Positions 32,138-41,699 of a DNA stretch of 64,000 nt are shown here, in pieces. The notes under the pieces are model-generated. The model did no database searches. It was not told where the DNA came from and was given only the letters and a program-made list of their open reading frames with translations. Position 1 is the first letter of the stretch. The number at the start of each line of letters is the position of its first letter. The stretch is from the NCBI GenBank assembly GCA_905181935.1, contig CAJIZV010000003.1, positions 198,001-262,000 on the forward strand. The letters run 5' to 3'. This stretch comes from an uncultured Amylibacter sp. Lineage in GTDB: Bacteria; Pseudomonadota; Alphaproteobacteria; Rhodobacterales; Rhodobacteraceae. Both the position numbers and the translations under genes were made by a program.

Positions 32138-32491
32138 ATGACCTATATTTTAATAGCATTAGGTGGTGCCTTAGGCGCTGTCACTAGATACCTGATAATG
32201 TTGTCCATAGCTTTCCCGGTTGGGACGCTAATGGTTAACATATTTGGATCGTTTTTGATGGGGCTTGTCTTTATTTGGTTTTCAACCCGAATGACGGGGC
32301 AGTGGCCTTTATTTTTAATGACAGGATTTTTAGGCAGTTTTACAACTTTGAGCGCGTTTTCTTTAGATGTTGTTCGCCTGTTTGAAGCTGAAAAATATAT
32401 TTACGTTGGTGGCTATGTTCTTGCGACTTTCGTACTCTCTATACTGGCGATTTTCGCAGGTATGTTTTTGATGAAAGCAGTGATCGCATGA
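32138..32491 (+). CDS. crcB: Fluoride exporter CrcB/Fluc
   Basis: CrcB (117 aa) is a small dual-topology membrane channel for fluoride export. Four hydrophobic segments are visible, with GALGAVTRY near the N-terminus, GTLMVNIFGSFLMG and the GFLGSFTTLSAFS signature near residues 63-75. The end overlaps rluC by four bases (ATGA). No fluoride riboswitch is apparent; expression probably depends on the rarA-side promoter. Confidence 0.93.
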   Translation: MTYILIALGGALGAVTRYLIMLSIAFPVGTLMVNIFGSFLMGLVFIWFSTRMTGQWPLFLMTGFLGSFTTLSAFSLDVVRLFEAEKYIYVGGYVLATFVLSILAIFAGMFLMKAVIA

Positions 32492-33534
32492 ACGGTGTAA
32501 AAATGATAATAGTAGATGCAGATGGTCAGGACCAGCGTTTGGACCGATTTCTACGTCGTACCTTTCCAGATTTGGGGCAGGGACGTATTGAAAAAATGTG
32601 TCGTAAAGGCGAATGTCGTGTAGATGGTGGGCGTGTTAAGGCATCAACTCGTTTAGTGCCTGGTCAAACTGTACGTATTCCTCCTCTACCAGATACATCT
32701 GATATGCCGCGAGATACTGCTACTGCCAAAATTACCAAGGCTGACGCAGAAATGATTCGTGGTGCTGTTCTATATAAAGATGACTATATTATTGCAATTA
32801 ATAAACCTGCTGGCTTAGCTGTACAGGGTGGATCAGGACAACTTCGCCATGTGGATGGTTTGAGCGCTGCGCTAAAATTTGATTTAGAAAGTAAACCAAA
32901 ATTGGTACATCGTTTAGATAAAGATACATCAGGTGTGCTATTGTTGGCACGAACTGGCCTTGCAGCAGCAGGTTTAACAAAAGCTTTTCAATCACGTGAA
33001 ACACGCAAAATTTATTGGGCCGCAATCGCGGGTTGCCCACAGCCTAAATTAGGTACTATTAAATATGGATTAGTTAAAGCAGGTGGCCATGGTCCAAATG
33101 GTGGTGGTGAGAAGATGCACTGTATACATCCAAGTGAAGTTGCTGGGACTAAGGACGCAAAACATGCCACTACAGATTATACAGTATTAGAAGATGTAGG
33201 TAAGCGAGCGTCTTGGGTTGCTTTAGTCCCAATTACTGGGCGCACACATCAATTGCGCGCGCATATGGCAGAGCTTGGCAACCCAATTGTTGGTGATGGC
33301 AAGTATGGTACTAATTCGCAAACTAATGAAGGTGATGGGTGGGGCGCCCAGCTCGGTGGTGACATAAGTCGTAAAATGCATTTACATGCAAGATCTCTTA
33401 CTTTCACTCATCCTATTACAAAAAAAGAAATTCACATTACAGCAGACATGCCAGAGCACATGGAGCGAACTTGGGCTACATTTGGCTGGGAGGTCAAGTA
33501 TGCACCTGTTGATCCGTTTGAGGCTTACAAGTGA
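32488..33534 (+). CDS. rluC: Ribosomal large subunit pseudouridine synthase C-like (RluA family)
   Basis: This 348-aa RluA-family pseudouridine synthase has an N-terminal S4 RNA-binding domain (DQRLDRFLRRTFP, GRIEKMCRKGECRVDGGRVK) and the catalytic motif HRLDKDTSG (141-149, aspartate 144). It is most likely RluC, which modifies 23S rRNA, although RluD-type specificity cannot be excluded by reading. It overlaps crcB by four bases and the ATP12 gene by four bases, indicating one transcription unit. Confidence 0.85.
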   Translation: MNGVKMIIVDADGQDQRLDRFLRRTFPDLGQGRIEKMCRKGECRVDGGRVKASTRLVPGQTVRIPPLPDTSDMPRDTATAKITKADAEMIRGAVLYKDDYIIAINKPAGLAVQGGSGQLRHVDGLSAALKFDLESKPKLVHRLDKDTSGVLLLARTGLAAAGLTKAFQSRETRKIYWAAIAGCPQPKLGTIKYGLVKAGGHGPNGGGEKMHCIHPSEVAGTKDAKHATTDYTVLEDVGKRASWVALVPITGRTHQLRAHMAELGNPIVGDGKYGTNSQTNEGDGWGAQLGGDISRKMHLHARSLTFTHPITKKEIHITADMPEHMERTWATFGWEVKYAPVDPFEAYK

Positions 33535-34247
33535 CACCAAGCTTAAAAAAACGATTTTGGAAAAAAGCAACTGTTGTTGAAGTATTAGGGGGATATGGAA
33601 TTGAATTAGATGGGCAGCGCGTGCAAACTCCATCCAAATTGCCTCTTATTGTTGTGTTTCGTGTTATTGCTGATGCCATTGCGTCTGAGTGGATGGCACA
33701 AGTAGATTTAGTAAATCCTTCAGCTATGCCTGCAACTCGGATGGCTAACTCAGTTATTGATAAAGTTATTGTAAATCAAGATGCCATTGTAGAGATGTTA
33801 TCAGAGTACTCTGGTAGTGACTTATTATGCTATCGTGCAATAAGCCCACAAAGTTTAATTGATGCGCAAGGCATTGTTTGGAATCCTTTGCTCGATTGGT
33901 CAGCAAAAAAAATGCTAGCACCAATGAATGTGACATCTGGCGTTATGTACATAGAACAGCCAGCTACAAGTATTGATGTATATCGATCTAAGCTGAAAGA
34001 AATGAATCCATATCAACTGGCTGGGGTCCATGATCTAATTACAATTAGTGGTTCTGTAATAATTCCTATGGCTTTAATTTCGAATCACTTAAGTATTGAT
34101 CAGGCTTGGATTGCATCTTCAGTTGATGAAATTTGGCAGGAGAAACAGTGGGGACCGGATGCTGAAGCAAAGGAAGCGCGTGGGAAGAAACGTTTAGACT
34201 TTGAGTTTGCTTTCAACTTTTGGAAAAGTGCCTGCAAACCGATTTGA
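33531..34247 (+). CDS. ATP12 family F1-ATPase assembly chaperone
   Basis: This 238-aa protein is of the ATP12 family, which in mitochondria and alphaproteobacteria helps the F1 alpha subunit assemble. Seen are KRFWKKATVVE, the GYGIELDGQRVQTPSKLPL segment, and SDLLCYRA; the end DFEFAFNFWKSA is also typical. The start codon is GTG at 33531, sharing GTGA with the rluC stop. Its presence is a strong marker for an alphaproteobacterial genome. Confidence 0.88.
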   Translation: MTPSLKKRFWKKATVVEVLGGYGIELDGQRVQTPSKLPLIVVFRVIADAIASEWMAQVDLVNPSAMPATRMANSVIDKVIVNQDAIVEMLSEYSGSDLLCYRAISPQSLIDAQGIVWNPLLDWSAKKMLAPMNVTSGVMYIEQPATSIDVYRSKLKEMNPYQLAGVHDLITISGSVIIPMALISNHLSIDQAWIASSVDEIWQEKQWGPDAEAKEARGKKRLDFEFAFNFWKSACKPI

Positions 34248-34610
34248 TGCTCTAAAAGCCATAAATATAGGTCATAGTTAATTACGTAACGTTTAAAAAA
34301 TGAGTATTATTGAGAGTAGATTGATATTTTTTGTAAATATTTAGAAAGATTTTTAAAAATTAAAATAGATTATTTTTAATAATTTAATGTAATTTCTGGT
34401 GTCTGTGGTTGTAAAGGTAACTCTATGTTACCTAATTATGTATCGTAAGGCTATTCTTACTAACTAAATATAGATTATGGTTGACGATGTACGGGCGTTT
34501 GCCGCACACTTACTTAGGTTTTGAGGTTTGCCTCGATACTTTTAAAATAGGCCTTTAGGGGCTCTAAAAACGCTCTATACTTAATTAGGGCACAGAGGAT
34601 GAGGAACAAG
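34248..34610. other. AT-rich non-coding region upstream of aapJ
   Basis: This gap of about 360 bases is AT-rich in its first half. A TTGACG at 34481-34486 has no good -10 partner. A short inverted repeat, GAGGTTTGCCTC, lies near 34523-34534. The promoter for the abundant binding protein AapJ is expected here but could not be placed with confidence. No small gene or riboswitch was recognised. Confidence 0.4.
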
Positions 34611-35630
34611 ATGAAAAAATCTGCTTTTTTAGGCACATTAGCTGCCGCAACATTCGCGGCTGGTTTTGCTGCTGCTGGTACACTTGACGATGTCAAAGCT
34701 GCTGGCGAACTAAAGTGTGGCGTATCAACTGGCTTAGCTGGTTTCGCATTGGCTGACGCAAATGGCGTTTGGGATGGTTTCGATGTAGCTGTATGTCGTG
34801 CAGTTGCTGCTGCTGTTTTAGGCGATGGCTCTAAAGTTAAATTCGTGCCAACAACTGGTAAAACTCGTTTTACAGCTTTGGCATCTGGCGAAATTGATAT
34901 GTTGGCACGTAACACAACATGGACATTCAGCCGTGACGTAGATCTTAAGTTTGAATTTGCTGGTGTTAACTACTATGACGGCCAAGGCTTCATGGCACCA
35001 AAAGCGTTGGGTGTTAGCTCAGCTAAAGAATTAGATGGCGCGACTGTATGTATCCAAACTGGTACAACTACTGAGCTGAACTTGGCAGACTTTTTCCGTG
35101 CAAACGGTATTAGTTATGATCCAGTGCCAATCGAAACTAATTCAGAAGCACAAGCTCAATATTTAGCTGGTGCATGTGACGTTTACACAACAGACGCATC
35201 AGGATTAGCATCTACACGTGCTACATTTGAGTCACCTGATGACCACATGGTTTTACCAGAAATCGTATCCAAAGAACCATTAGGTCCACTTGTTCGTCAT
35301 GGTGACAACAATTGGGGCGATATTGTTCGTTGGACTTTGAATGCTTTGATTACAGCTGAAGAGCTGGGTGTAACATCTGCAAACGTTGCTCAACATAGCT
35401 CAGAAGCAGGAAAAAACCCAGAAGTTAACCGTCTGTTAGGTACAGAAGGTGATTTGGGCGGCATGCTAGGTTTAGATAAAGCATGGGCATCAAGAGCGAT
35501 TGCTGTAAATGGTAACTACGGCGAAATCTTTGAGAAAAATATTGGTGTGAACACTCCAATTGGTATTGCTCGCGGATTAAATGCTTCATGGACTGAAGGT
35601 GGATTAATCTACTCTGCACCTTTCCGTTAA
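34611..35630 (+). CDS. aapJ: General L-amino acid ABC transporter, periplasmic binding protein
   Basis: AapJ (339 aa) is the family-3 substrate-binding protein of the broad-specificity amino-acid importer AapJQMP. A signal peptide MKKSAFLGTLAAATFAAGFAAAG is followed by TLDDVKAAGELKCGVSTGL; GFDVAVCRAVAAA and the QTGTTTELNLADFF strand are typical. ATG 34611 is chosen over ATG 34599 because AGGA lies at the proper distance. It begins the aap operon. Two hairpins separate it from aapQ, as often seen behind highly expressed binding-protein genes. Confidence 0.95.
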   Translation: MKKSAFLGTLAAATFAAGFAAAGTLDDVKAAGELKCGVSTGLAGFALADANGVWDGFDVAVCRAVAAAVLGDGSKVKFVPTTGKTRFTALASGEIDMLARNTTWTFSRDVDLKFEFAGVNYYDGQGFMAPKALGVSSAKELDGATVCIQTGTTTELNLADFFRANGISYDPVPIETNSEAQAQYLAGACDVYTTDASGLASTRATFESPDDHMVLPEIVSKEPLGPLVRHGDNNWGDIVRWTLNALITAEELGVTSANVAQHSSEAGKNPEVNRLLGTEGDLGGMLGLDKAWASRAIAVNGNYGEIFEKNIGVNTPIGIARGLNASWTEGGLIYSAPFR

Positions 35631-35641
35631 TCGTTGATATT

Positions 35642-35668
35642 TGGGCGCTGCTAAAATAGTGGCGCCCA
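35642..35668 (+). other. Hairpin 1 between aapJ and aapQ
   Basis: TGGGCGCTGCTA (35642-35653) folds on TAGTGGCGCCCA (35657-35668) with two G-T pairs and an AAA loop, followed by TTCTTTATCT. It is a moderately strong attenuator or 3'-end stabiliser for the aapJ message. Confidence 0.6.
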
Positions 35669-35697
35669 TTCTTTATCTAAATTTTTTATCTAAAAAT

Positions 35698-35736
35698 AAT
35701 TGCATTTTGCCAGCCACTAGTGGGCAAAATGCAATT
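35698..35736 (+). other. Hairpin 2 between aapJ and aapQ
   Basis: AATTGCATTTTGCC (35698-35711) is exactly complementary to GGCAAAATGCAATT (35723-35736), with an 11-base loop that itself contains CACTAGTG. A 14-bp perfect stem this close to aapQ (start 35762) should affect mRNA decay or read-through. Confidence 0.6.
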
Positions 35737-35761
35737 GCATTTAATCAGGGGACATTAAGCA

Positions 35762-37024
35762 ATGACTGCAATCCCAGACCCAAGCAAAAAAGGGTTTAAG
35801 TTTAGCCAGCTGCTTTACGATACACGTTACAGATCAATGACGATTCAAATCATCGCTTTGTTTGGTATTTTATTATTTTTCGGATGGTTGATTAATAACA
35901 CTGCATCGAATCTAGCGACCTTAGGCAAGCCTATTCAATTCAAATTTTTAGGTGAACCTGCAAGTTATGATATTAATCAACGGCTTTTAGATTACACATC
36001 TCGAGATACTCATCTCCGAGCCAGTCTAATTGGCTTACTCAATACGTTAATACTTGCATTTATGGGTTGTATAACAGCTACTGTTTTGGGTGTAGCTATT
36101 GGTGTAATGCGTTTATCTAAGAATTGGTTAGTGGCGCGTGTGATGACGCTCTATATTGAAACTTTCCGAAACATTCCTGTACTATTATGGATTATCATAG
36201 TGTTTTCAATAATGATTGAAACCATGCCAACCCCAAGTGCGTTTCGTTCTGGTGAGGCGAGTATGATGCTATATGATTCTATAGCCATCACTAATCGTGG
36301 TGTTTACGTACCTGAACCTTTGTTTAGCAGAAGTTTGGGTGACTGGAATTTATTTGGTACTTCTAGCCTACGGTTTGGTATCAGCTTAGATTTAGTAGTA
36401 ATATTAATTATTTTGTTTGGTGGTATTTTTGCTTCAAGAAAAGTTAAAAAAAATGCTGATAAAATTCAAAATGAAACTGGTATGCGCCCAACAACATGGT
36501 GGAAAAGACTATCATTAATTATTTTCCCTGTTGCTATCATATTGTGGATCCTTGGACTTTACCTTGGGTATCCAGAACTAAAGGGTTTTAATTTTAAAGG
36601 TGGCACGTATATGCGTAATTCCTTAATCGCTCTTTGGGTTGCTTTGTCTTTATACACAGCAGCATTCATCGCTGAAAATGTACGTGCAGGTATTCAAGCT
36701 GTTTCTAAAGGGCAATCGGAAGCAGCTCATGCTTTGGGAATCTCATCCAGTCGCACAATGAGTTTAGTGATTTTGCCACAAGCATTGCGTATTATTATTC
36801 CACCATTAATTTCACAATATTTAAATCTTACTAAAAACTCTTCTTTAGCAATTGCGGTTGGGTATATGGATTTAACGGGTACATTAATGGGTATTACATT
36901 AAACCAAACAGGACGTGAGTTGGAGACTGTTCTGATGGGAATGGCTGTTTATCTGGCTATTTCATTAGCAATTTCTAGTGTGATGAATTGGTATAATAAT
37001 TCTGTTAAATTGGTGGAGCGTTAA
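35762..37024 (+). CDS. aapQ: General L-amino acid ABC transporter, permease AapQ
   Basis: AapQ (420 aa) is one of two permeases of the Aap importer. Several hydrophobic helices are evident, with a long periplasmic insert after the first helices that is typical of AapQ compared with HisQ. The cytoplasmic EAA loop reads SEAAHALGISSSRTMSLVIL (about 320-339). It is followed by aapM after one base. Confidence 0.95.
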   Translation: MTAIPDPSKKGFKFSQLLYDTRYRSMTIQIIALFGILLFFGWLINNTASNLATLGKPIQFKFLGEPASYDINQRLLDYTSRDTHLRASLIGLLNTLILAFMGCITATVLGVAIGVMRLSKNWLVARVMTLYIETFRNIPVLLWIIIVFSIMIETMPTPSAFRSGEASMMLYDSIAITNRGVYVPEPLFSRSLGDWNLFGTSSLRFGISLDLVVILIILFGGIFASRKVKKNADKIQNETGMRPTTWWKRLSLIIFPVAIILWILGLYLGYPELKGFNFKGGTYMRNSLIALWVALSLYTAAFIAENVRAGIQAVSKGQSEAAHALGISSSRTMSLVILPQALRIIIPPLISQYLNLTKNSSLAIAVGYMDLTGTLMGITLNQTGRELETVLMGMAVYLAISLAISSVMNWYNNSVKLVER

Positions 37025-37025
37025 T

Positions 37026-38330
37026 ATGGTTGATCAATCGTTCGTAAGAACAGAAATTGTTCCAGAAAAACCAGCACCATTGTCACAAGCTGGTATTATT
37101 GGTTGGTTCAGAAAAAATATGTTCTCTGATATACCAAATACAATCCTAACTGGGGTAGTTTTATATATTATATTTATGGTTTTAGGCAATATACTTCCGT
37201 GGGTATTCTCACCCACATGGAACTCAGTTTCACTAACTGAATGTCGCAGTATCTTAGCTGAAATAGGCCGAGATGGCCACGGAAATGGTGGGGCTTGTTG
37301 GGGTGTTATTCGTGAACGCTGGCTACAATTAATGTTTGGCTTTTATCCATCTGAATTATATTGGCGACCTGTTTTGTCATTTCTATTACTTGGAGTTGCA
37401 CTGGCGCCAGTCTTATTTGATGGGGTTTCACGTAAGATATTATTTTTCACAGCTGTTTATCCTTTCGTATGCTTTTGGTTAATCTGGGGAGGCTCTGTTT
37501 GGTTTCCTATATCAGTATTTATAGGCTTCATTATTAGCTATTTTGGATTTGTGATTGGAAATAAATCTGCTGGATCGTTGATTGGGGTACTAGCAGCCAT
37601 AGCACTACCAATTATTTGGTGGTTTATTCTACTTAGCCCAATCAATTCAGTACTTAATTCCATTTTACCACTTGGATCAGAAGCAATTGAATCTGATAGA
37701 TTAGGTGGTTTCATGTTGGCTATTTTGATTGGTGTTACAGGAATAGCATTATCACTGCCAATCGGAATACTATTAGCGCTTGGGCGCCAATCAGATCTTC
37801 CAATTTTGAAGGGTGTTTGTGTATGCTTTATTGAATTTATTAGGGGAGTTCCCTTGATAACATTACTGTTTGTTGCATCAACGCTCTTAAATGTTTTCTT
37901 ACCACCAGGATCTAATTTTGATTTAATTTTACGAGTTATGATAATGGTTACTCTATTTGCATCTGCATATATGGCTGAAGTTATTAGGGGTGGGTTAGCA
38001 GCTTTACCAAAGGGGCAATATGAAGCTGCAGATAGTCTTGGTTTGGACTACTGGAAGGCTCAGCGCCTAATTATTCTGCCTCAAGCATTAAAAATATCGA
38101 TCCCTGGCATTGTATCAACGTTTATTGGCTTATTTAAAGACACCACCTTAGTATCAATCATTGGTCTGTTGGATCCATTAGGACTATCCACAAATATTCG
38201 TGCTGATATGGCATGGAATGGTATTCTGTGGGAGCTTTATGGCTTCGTGGCCCTTATTTTCTTCATCTTCTGTTTTTCTATGTCGCGGTATTCAATGTAT
38301 CTAGAGCGTAAGCTCGCGACGGGTCACTAA
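37026..38330 (+). CDS. aapM: General L-amino acid ABC transporter, permease AapM
   Basis: AapM (434 aa) is the partner permease. It has many hydrophobic helices and the EAA loop [20 protein letters not shown] near residues 336-355. The start [16 protein letters not shown] follows the aapQ stop by one base, so translation is coupled. aapP begins 17 bases downstream with an AAAGGAG ribosome-binding site. Confidence 0.95.
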   Translation: MVDQSFVRTEIVPEKPAPLSQAGIIGWFRKNMFSDIPNTILTGVVLYIIFMVLGNILPWVFSPTWNSVSLTECRSILAEIGRDGHGNGGACWGVIRERWLQLMFGFYPSELYWRPVLSFLLLGVALAPVLFDGVSRKILFFTAVYPFVCFWLIWGGSVWFPISVFIGFIISYFGFVIGNKSAGSLIGVLAAIALPIIWWFILLSPINSVLNSILPLGSEAIESDRLGGFMLAILIGVTGIALSLPIGILLALGRQSDLPILKGVCVCFIEFIRGVPLITLLFVASTLLNVFLPPGSNFDLILRVMIMVTLFASAYMAEVIRGGLAALPKGQYEAADSLGLDYWKAQRLIILPQALKISIPGIVSTFIGLFKDTTLVSIIGLLDPLGLSTNIRADMAWNGILWELYGFVALIFFIFCFSMSRYSMYLERKLATGH

Positions 38331-38347
38331 TTAAAGGAGCGTCTGTT

Positions 38348-39118
38348 ATGGCTAACGCAAAAAAGCAACTTGAAATCAGTGATGAGGTCGCAATCCAAAT
38401 CACTAAAATGAATAAATGGTTCGGGTCGTTTCACGTATTGCGTGATATTGATCTAACCGTCCAGCGCGGTGAACGTATTGTTGTTGCAGGGCCCTCGGGA
38501 TCTGGAAAGTCTACGCTAATAAGATGTATTAATGCATTAGAAGAACATCAAGAAGGCCTTATCACAGTTGATGGTACAATTTTATCATCTGACTTAAAAA
38601 ATATTGATACTATACGATCAGAAGTTGGCATGTGTTTTCAACACTTCAATCTATTCCCGCATTTGACTATTTTAGAAAACTGCATGTTAGCTCCAATTTG
38701 GGTGCGGAAAGTACCTCAAAAAGAAGCACTGGAAACAGCAATGCACTTCCTTGAAAAAGTAAAAATTCCAGAGCAAGCTAATAAATATCCTGGTCAACTG
38801 TCTGGTGGGCAGCAGCAACGTGTGGCTATTGCACGTTCTTTGTGTATGAAGCCTCGTATAATGTTGTTTGATGAACCAACTTCTGCACTAGACCCTGAGA
38901 TGATTAAAGAAGTTTTGGATACAATGGTTACATTAGCAGAAGACGGTATGACTATGATTGTTGTCACACACGAAATGGGTTTTGCTCGTGAAGTTGCAAA
39001 TCGTGTAATTTTTATGGATGAAGGTCAGATCATTGAACAGAATGAACCTGAAGCATTCTTTGATAATCCACAAAACGATCGTACAAAACTATTCTTGTCG
39101 CAAATATTAGGGCATTAA
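38348..39118 (+). CDS. aapP: General L-amino acid ABC transporter, ATP-binding protein AapP
   Basis: AapP (256 aa) powers the Aap importer. The Walker [10 protein letters not shown] lies at 48-56, the signature [15 protein letters not shown] near 153-167, the Walker [15 protein letters not shown] after it, and the H-loop VVTHEMGFA. It is the last gene of aapJQMP and is followed by a very stable terminator. Confidence 0.96.
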   Translation: MANAKKQLEISDEVAIQITKMNKWFGSFHVLRDIDLTVQRGERIVVAGPSGSGKSTLIRCINALEEHQEGLITVDGTILSSDLKNIDTIRSEVGMCFQHFNLFPHLTILENCMLAPIWVRKVPQKEALETAMHFLEKVKIPEQANKYPGQLSGGQQQRVAIARSLCMKPRIMLFDEPTSALDPEMIKEVLDTMVTLAEDGMTMIVVTHEMGFAREVANRVIFMDEGQIIEQNEPEAFFDNPQNDRTKLFLSQILGH

Positions 39119-39122
39119 AAAT

Positions 39123-39172
39123 ATGTCTAAAGCAAATCTAAAATTTGATTAGGTTTGCTTTAGACATTTTAT
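39123..39172 (+). terminator. Long intrinsic terminator after aapP
   Basis: ATGTCTAAAGCAAATCTAA (39123-39141) pairs with 39149-39167 over 19 bp with a single G-T pair and a seven-base loop, followed by TTTATTTTTT. It is among the longest stems in the window and ends the aap operon. Confidence 0.85.
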
Positions 39173-39288
39173 TTTTTGATAAATTTTTATTCGTTTGAAT
39201 ATAGAATTTAGAAAATATTTTTTATAAATTCTACGTATTTTATACACAGGGTCTGGACGCTTATGTATAGCCTCGTTAGACATCCTCT

Positions 39289-41535
39289 ATGGCTGATATA
39301 ATTAATGAACAAAATGATGAAACTATTGGCGGTGCTACACTGTCTGAACCATTGCGGCGCGCTATTGGTGACCGGTATCTAACTTATGCGTTATCTACAA
39401 TAATGCACCGAGCATTACCTGATGCGCGCGATGGATTAAAGCCTGTGCACCGCCGAATTTTGTATGCAATGTATCGATTAAAATTAGTTTCTAATGGTAA
39501 ATTTTTAAAATCAGCAAAAATTTCTGGTGATACTATGGGCGATTTTCACCCACATGGTGATGCCGCGATCTACGATGCTATGGCAAGATTGGCACAAGAT
39601 TTCTCTGTGCGGTACCCAATGGTTGATGGCCAAGGTAATTTTGGAAACATTGATGGGGATAACCCTGCGGCGGCGCGTTACACTGAAGCCCGAATGACCG
39701 CTGTTGCTGAGGCGATGTTAATTGGTATGGAAGAGGATGCCGTTGATTTTAGGGATAACTATGATGGTCGCTTAACAGAACCTTCGGTGTTGCCTGCTAG
39801 TTTTCCAAATCTTTTGGCAAATGGTTCAACAGGAATTGCTGTAGGTATGGCAACAAATATTCCACCACATAATATTGGTGAACTGCTTGACGCTTCTATC
39901 CACTTGATTAAAGCACCAAATGCACGTGATGAAACTTTGATGGATTACGTGCCTGGGCCAGACTTTCCTACTGGTGGCATTTTAGTTGAACCAAAAGAAA
40001 ACCTGTTAGATGCCTATAAAACAGGGCGAGGTCCTATGCGGCTACGTGCGCGCTGGGAATTAGAAGAGCTACCTCGAGGTCTTTGGCAAATTGTTGTAAC
40101 CGAAATACCTTACCAAGTGCAAAAGTCAAAATTAATTGAAAAAATTGCTGAATTAATTCAACTAAAAAAGTTACCAATATTAACTGATGTCCGGGATGAA
40201 AGTGCTGAAGATATTCGATTGGTTTTAGAACCACGTGCAAAAACTGTCGATCCAATTATTTTGATGGAAACATTGTTTCGAATGTCAGATTTGGAAACTC
40301 GATTTAATTTAAATCTGAACGCTTTGATTGATGGGCGCACACCTAAAATCTGCTCTATGAAGGAAGTATTAAGGGCTTTTATTGATCACAAACGTGATGT
40401 GTTGTTGCGACGATCTAAGCATCGAATGGAAAAAATTGACCGCCGACTAGAAGTCTTAGAAGGTTATATTGTTGCCTTTTTAAATCTTGATCGCGTGATT
40501 GAGATTATCCGTAATGACGACGAGCCAAAGCAAACTATGATGACAGAATTTAGTTTGTCAGATGCTCAGGTTGAAGCAATTTTAAATATGCGCTTACGAA
40601 GTTTACGTAAACTTGAAGAGATCGAATTACGAACAGAGCTTGATGCATTGCAGGTGGAGCGTGCTAATCTAGATGACCTTTTAAGTTCTGAAGTAATGCA
40701 ATGGGATAAGATTATAGATGAATTACGTGAAACGCGGAAAAAATTTGGTAAAAATAGTAAGCATGGCGCGCGTCGTACTGAGTTAGCAGATGCACCAGAA
40801 TTTGAAGAAGTCCCAATTGAAGCAATGATCGAAAAAGAACCTATTACTGTTGTATGTTCTGCAATGGGATGGGTGAGGGCTATGAAAGGCCACGGGGATT
40901 TAAGCCAAGACCTGAAATATAAAGATGGAGACCAAGAGCGTTTTGTTTTTCATGCTGAAACAACTGATAAGCTTTTAATGTTTGGTGGTAATGGACGGTT
41001 TTACACGATGTCTTGCTCTGACCTCCCTGGTGGGCGTGGCATGGGCGAACCAATCCGTTTGATGGTAGATCTACCAAATGATGCAGATATGATTGATTTT
41101 TTTATTCATAAGGCAGGGCGAAAACTCTTAGTTGCTTCTAACGCAGGAGATGGTTTTATAGTTAGTGAAACTGACGTCGTTGCCCAAACGCGCACTGGTA
41201 AGCAAGTGCTGAATGTCAAAGGTGATATTAAAGCTTTAATATGTAAACCTATTACTGGAGACCATGTTGCTACGGTTGGTGAAAACCGTAAAGTATTAAT
41301 TTTTCCATTAATTGAATTACCAGAAATGAGCCGAGGCAAAGGTGTTAGGCTCCAAAAATATAAAGATGGTGGGTTAAATGATGCAACAACTTTCTATTTG
41401 GACGATGGCTTATCATGGTTAGATCCAGCTGGAAGGCGACGTATTGAAACTGAATTAATAGATTGGATTGGCAAACGAGCTGGAACAGGGCGAATGGCAC
41501 CTCGTGGTTTCCCAAAAGATAATACTTTTACTTGA
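39289..41535 (+). CDS. parC: DNA topoisomerase IV subunit A
   Basis: ParC (748 aa) is the DNA-cleaving subunit of topoisomerase IV, which unlinks daughter chromosomes. The catalytic tyrosine is Tyr131 in AARYTEARMT. In the quinolone region HPHGDAAIYDAMARLAQ, alanine 92 occupies the place of E. coli ParC Ser80, and Asp96 the place of Glu84. The C-terminal DNA-wrapping domain is shorter than that of GyrA, and the length fits ParC. It has no near partner parE and stands alone between the aap operon and tuf2. Confidence 0.92.
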   Translation: MADIINEQNDETIGGATLSEPLRRAIGDRYLTYALSTIMHRALPDARDGLKPVHRRILYAMYRLKLVSNGKFLKSAKISGDTMGDFHPHGDAAIYDAMARLAQDFSVRYPMVDGQGNFGNIDGDNPAAARYTEARMTAVAEAMLIGMEEDAVDFRDNYDGRLTEPSVLPASFPNLLANGSTGIAVGMATNIPPHNIGELLDASIHLIKAPNARDETLMDYVPGPDFPTGGILVEPKENLLDAYKTGRGPMRLRARWELEELPRGLWQIVVTEIPYQVQKSKLIEKIAELIQLKKLPILTDVRDESAEDIRLVLEPRAKTVDPIILMETLFRMSDLETRFNLNLNALIDGRTPKICSMKEVLRAFIDHKRDVLLRRSKHRMEKIDRRLEVLEGYIVAFLNLDRVIEIIRNDDEPKQTMMTEFSLSDAQVEAILNMRLRSLRKLEEIELRTELDALQVERANLDDLLSSEVMQWDKIIDELRETRKKFGKNSKHGARRTELADAPEFEEVPIEAMIEKEPITVVCSAMGWVRAMKGHGDLSQDLKYKDGDQERFVFHAETTDKLLMFGGNGRFYTMSCSDLPGGRGMGEPIRLMVDLPNDADMIDFFIHKAGRKLLVASNAGDGFIVSETDVVAQTRTGKQVLNVKGDIKALICKPITGDHVATVGENRKVLIFPLIELPEMSRGKGVRLQKYKDGGLNDATTFYLDDGLSWLDPAGRRRIETELIDWIGKRAGTGRMAPRGFPKDNTFT

Positions 41536-41699
41536 TAAGGTATATAATTTTTCCAAATATGTATAATCTGTTTTTGTAATAAAATTTATATAATCTAATT
41601 ATTTTAGTATCCCTATTAAATATCATTTTACTTGATTTTTTCCAAAAATCCATTTACGCGCACCCGCATAACCAAGGCGTAGCCAAGTGGTGCGCAAAT
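41536..41699 (+). promoter_or_regulatory. AT-rich promoter/leader region of tuf2
   Basis: Two TATAAT boxes (41562-41567 and 41589-41594) lie in very AT-rich DNA, but neither has a clear -35 hexamer at the right distance. A leader inverted repeat GCGCACC (41658-41664) with GGTGCGC (41689-41695) precedes the repeated tuf unit. The promoter is probable but unresolved. Confidence 0.35.

Noticed and set aside
41672-41695. A stretch (GGCGTAGCCAAGTGGT) resembling the 5' part and D arm of a tRNA just before tuf2
   Set aside because: No anticodon or T arm follows; the next bases are the tuf ribosome-binding site. It is probably chance, or at most a remnant.
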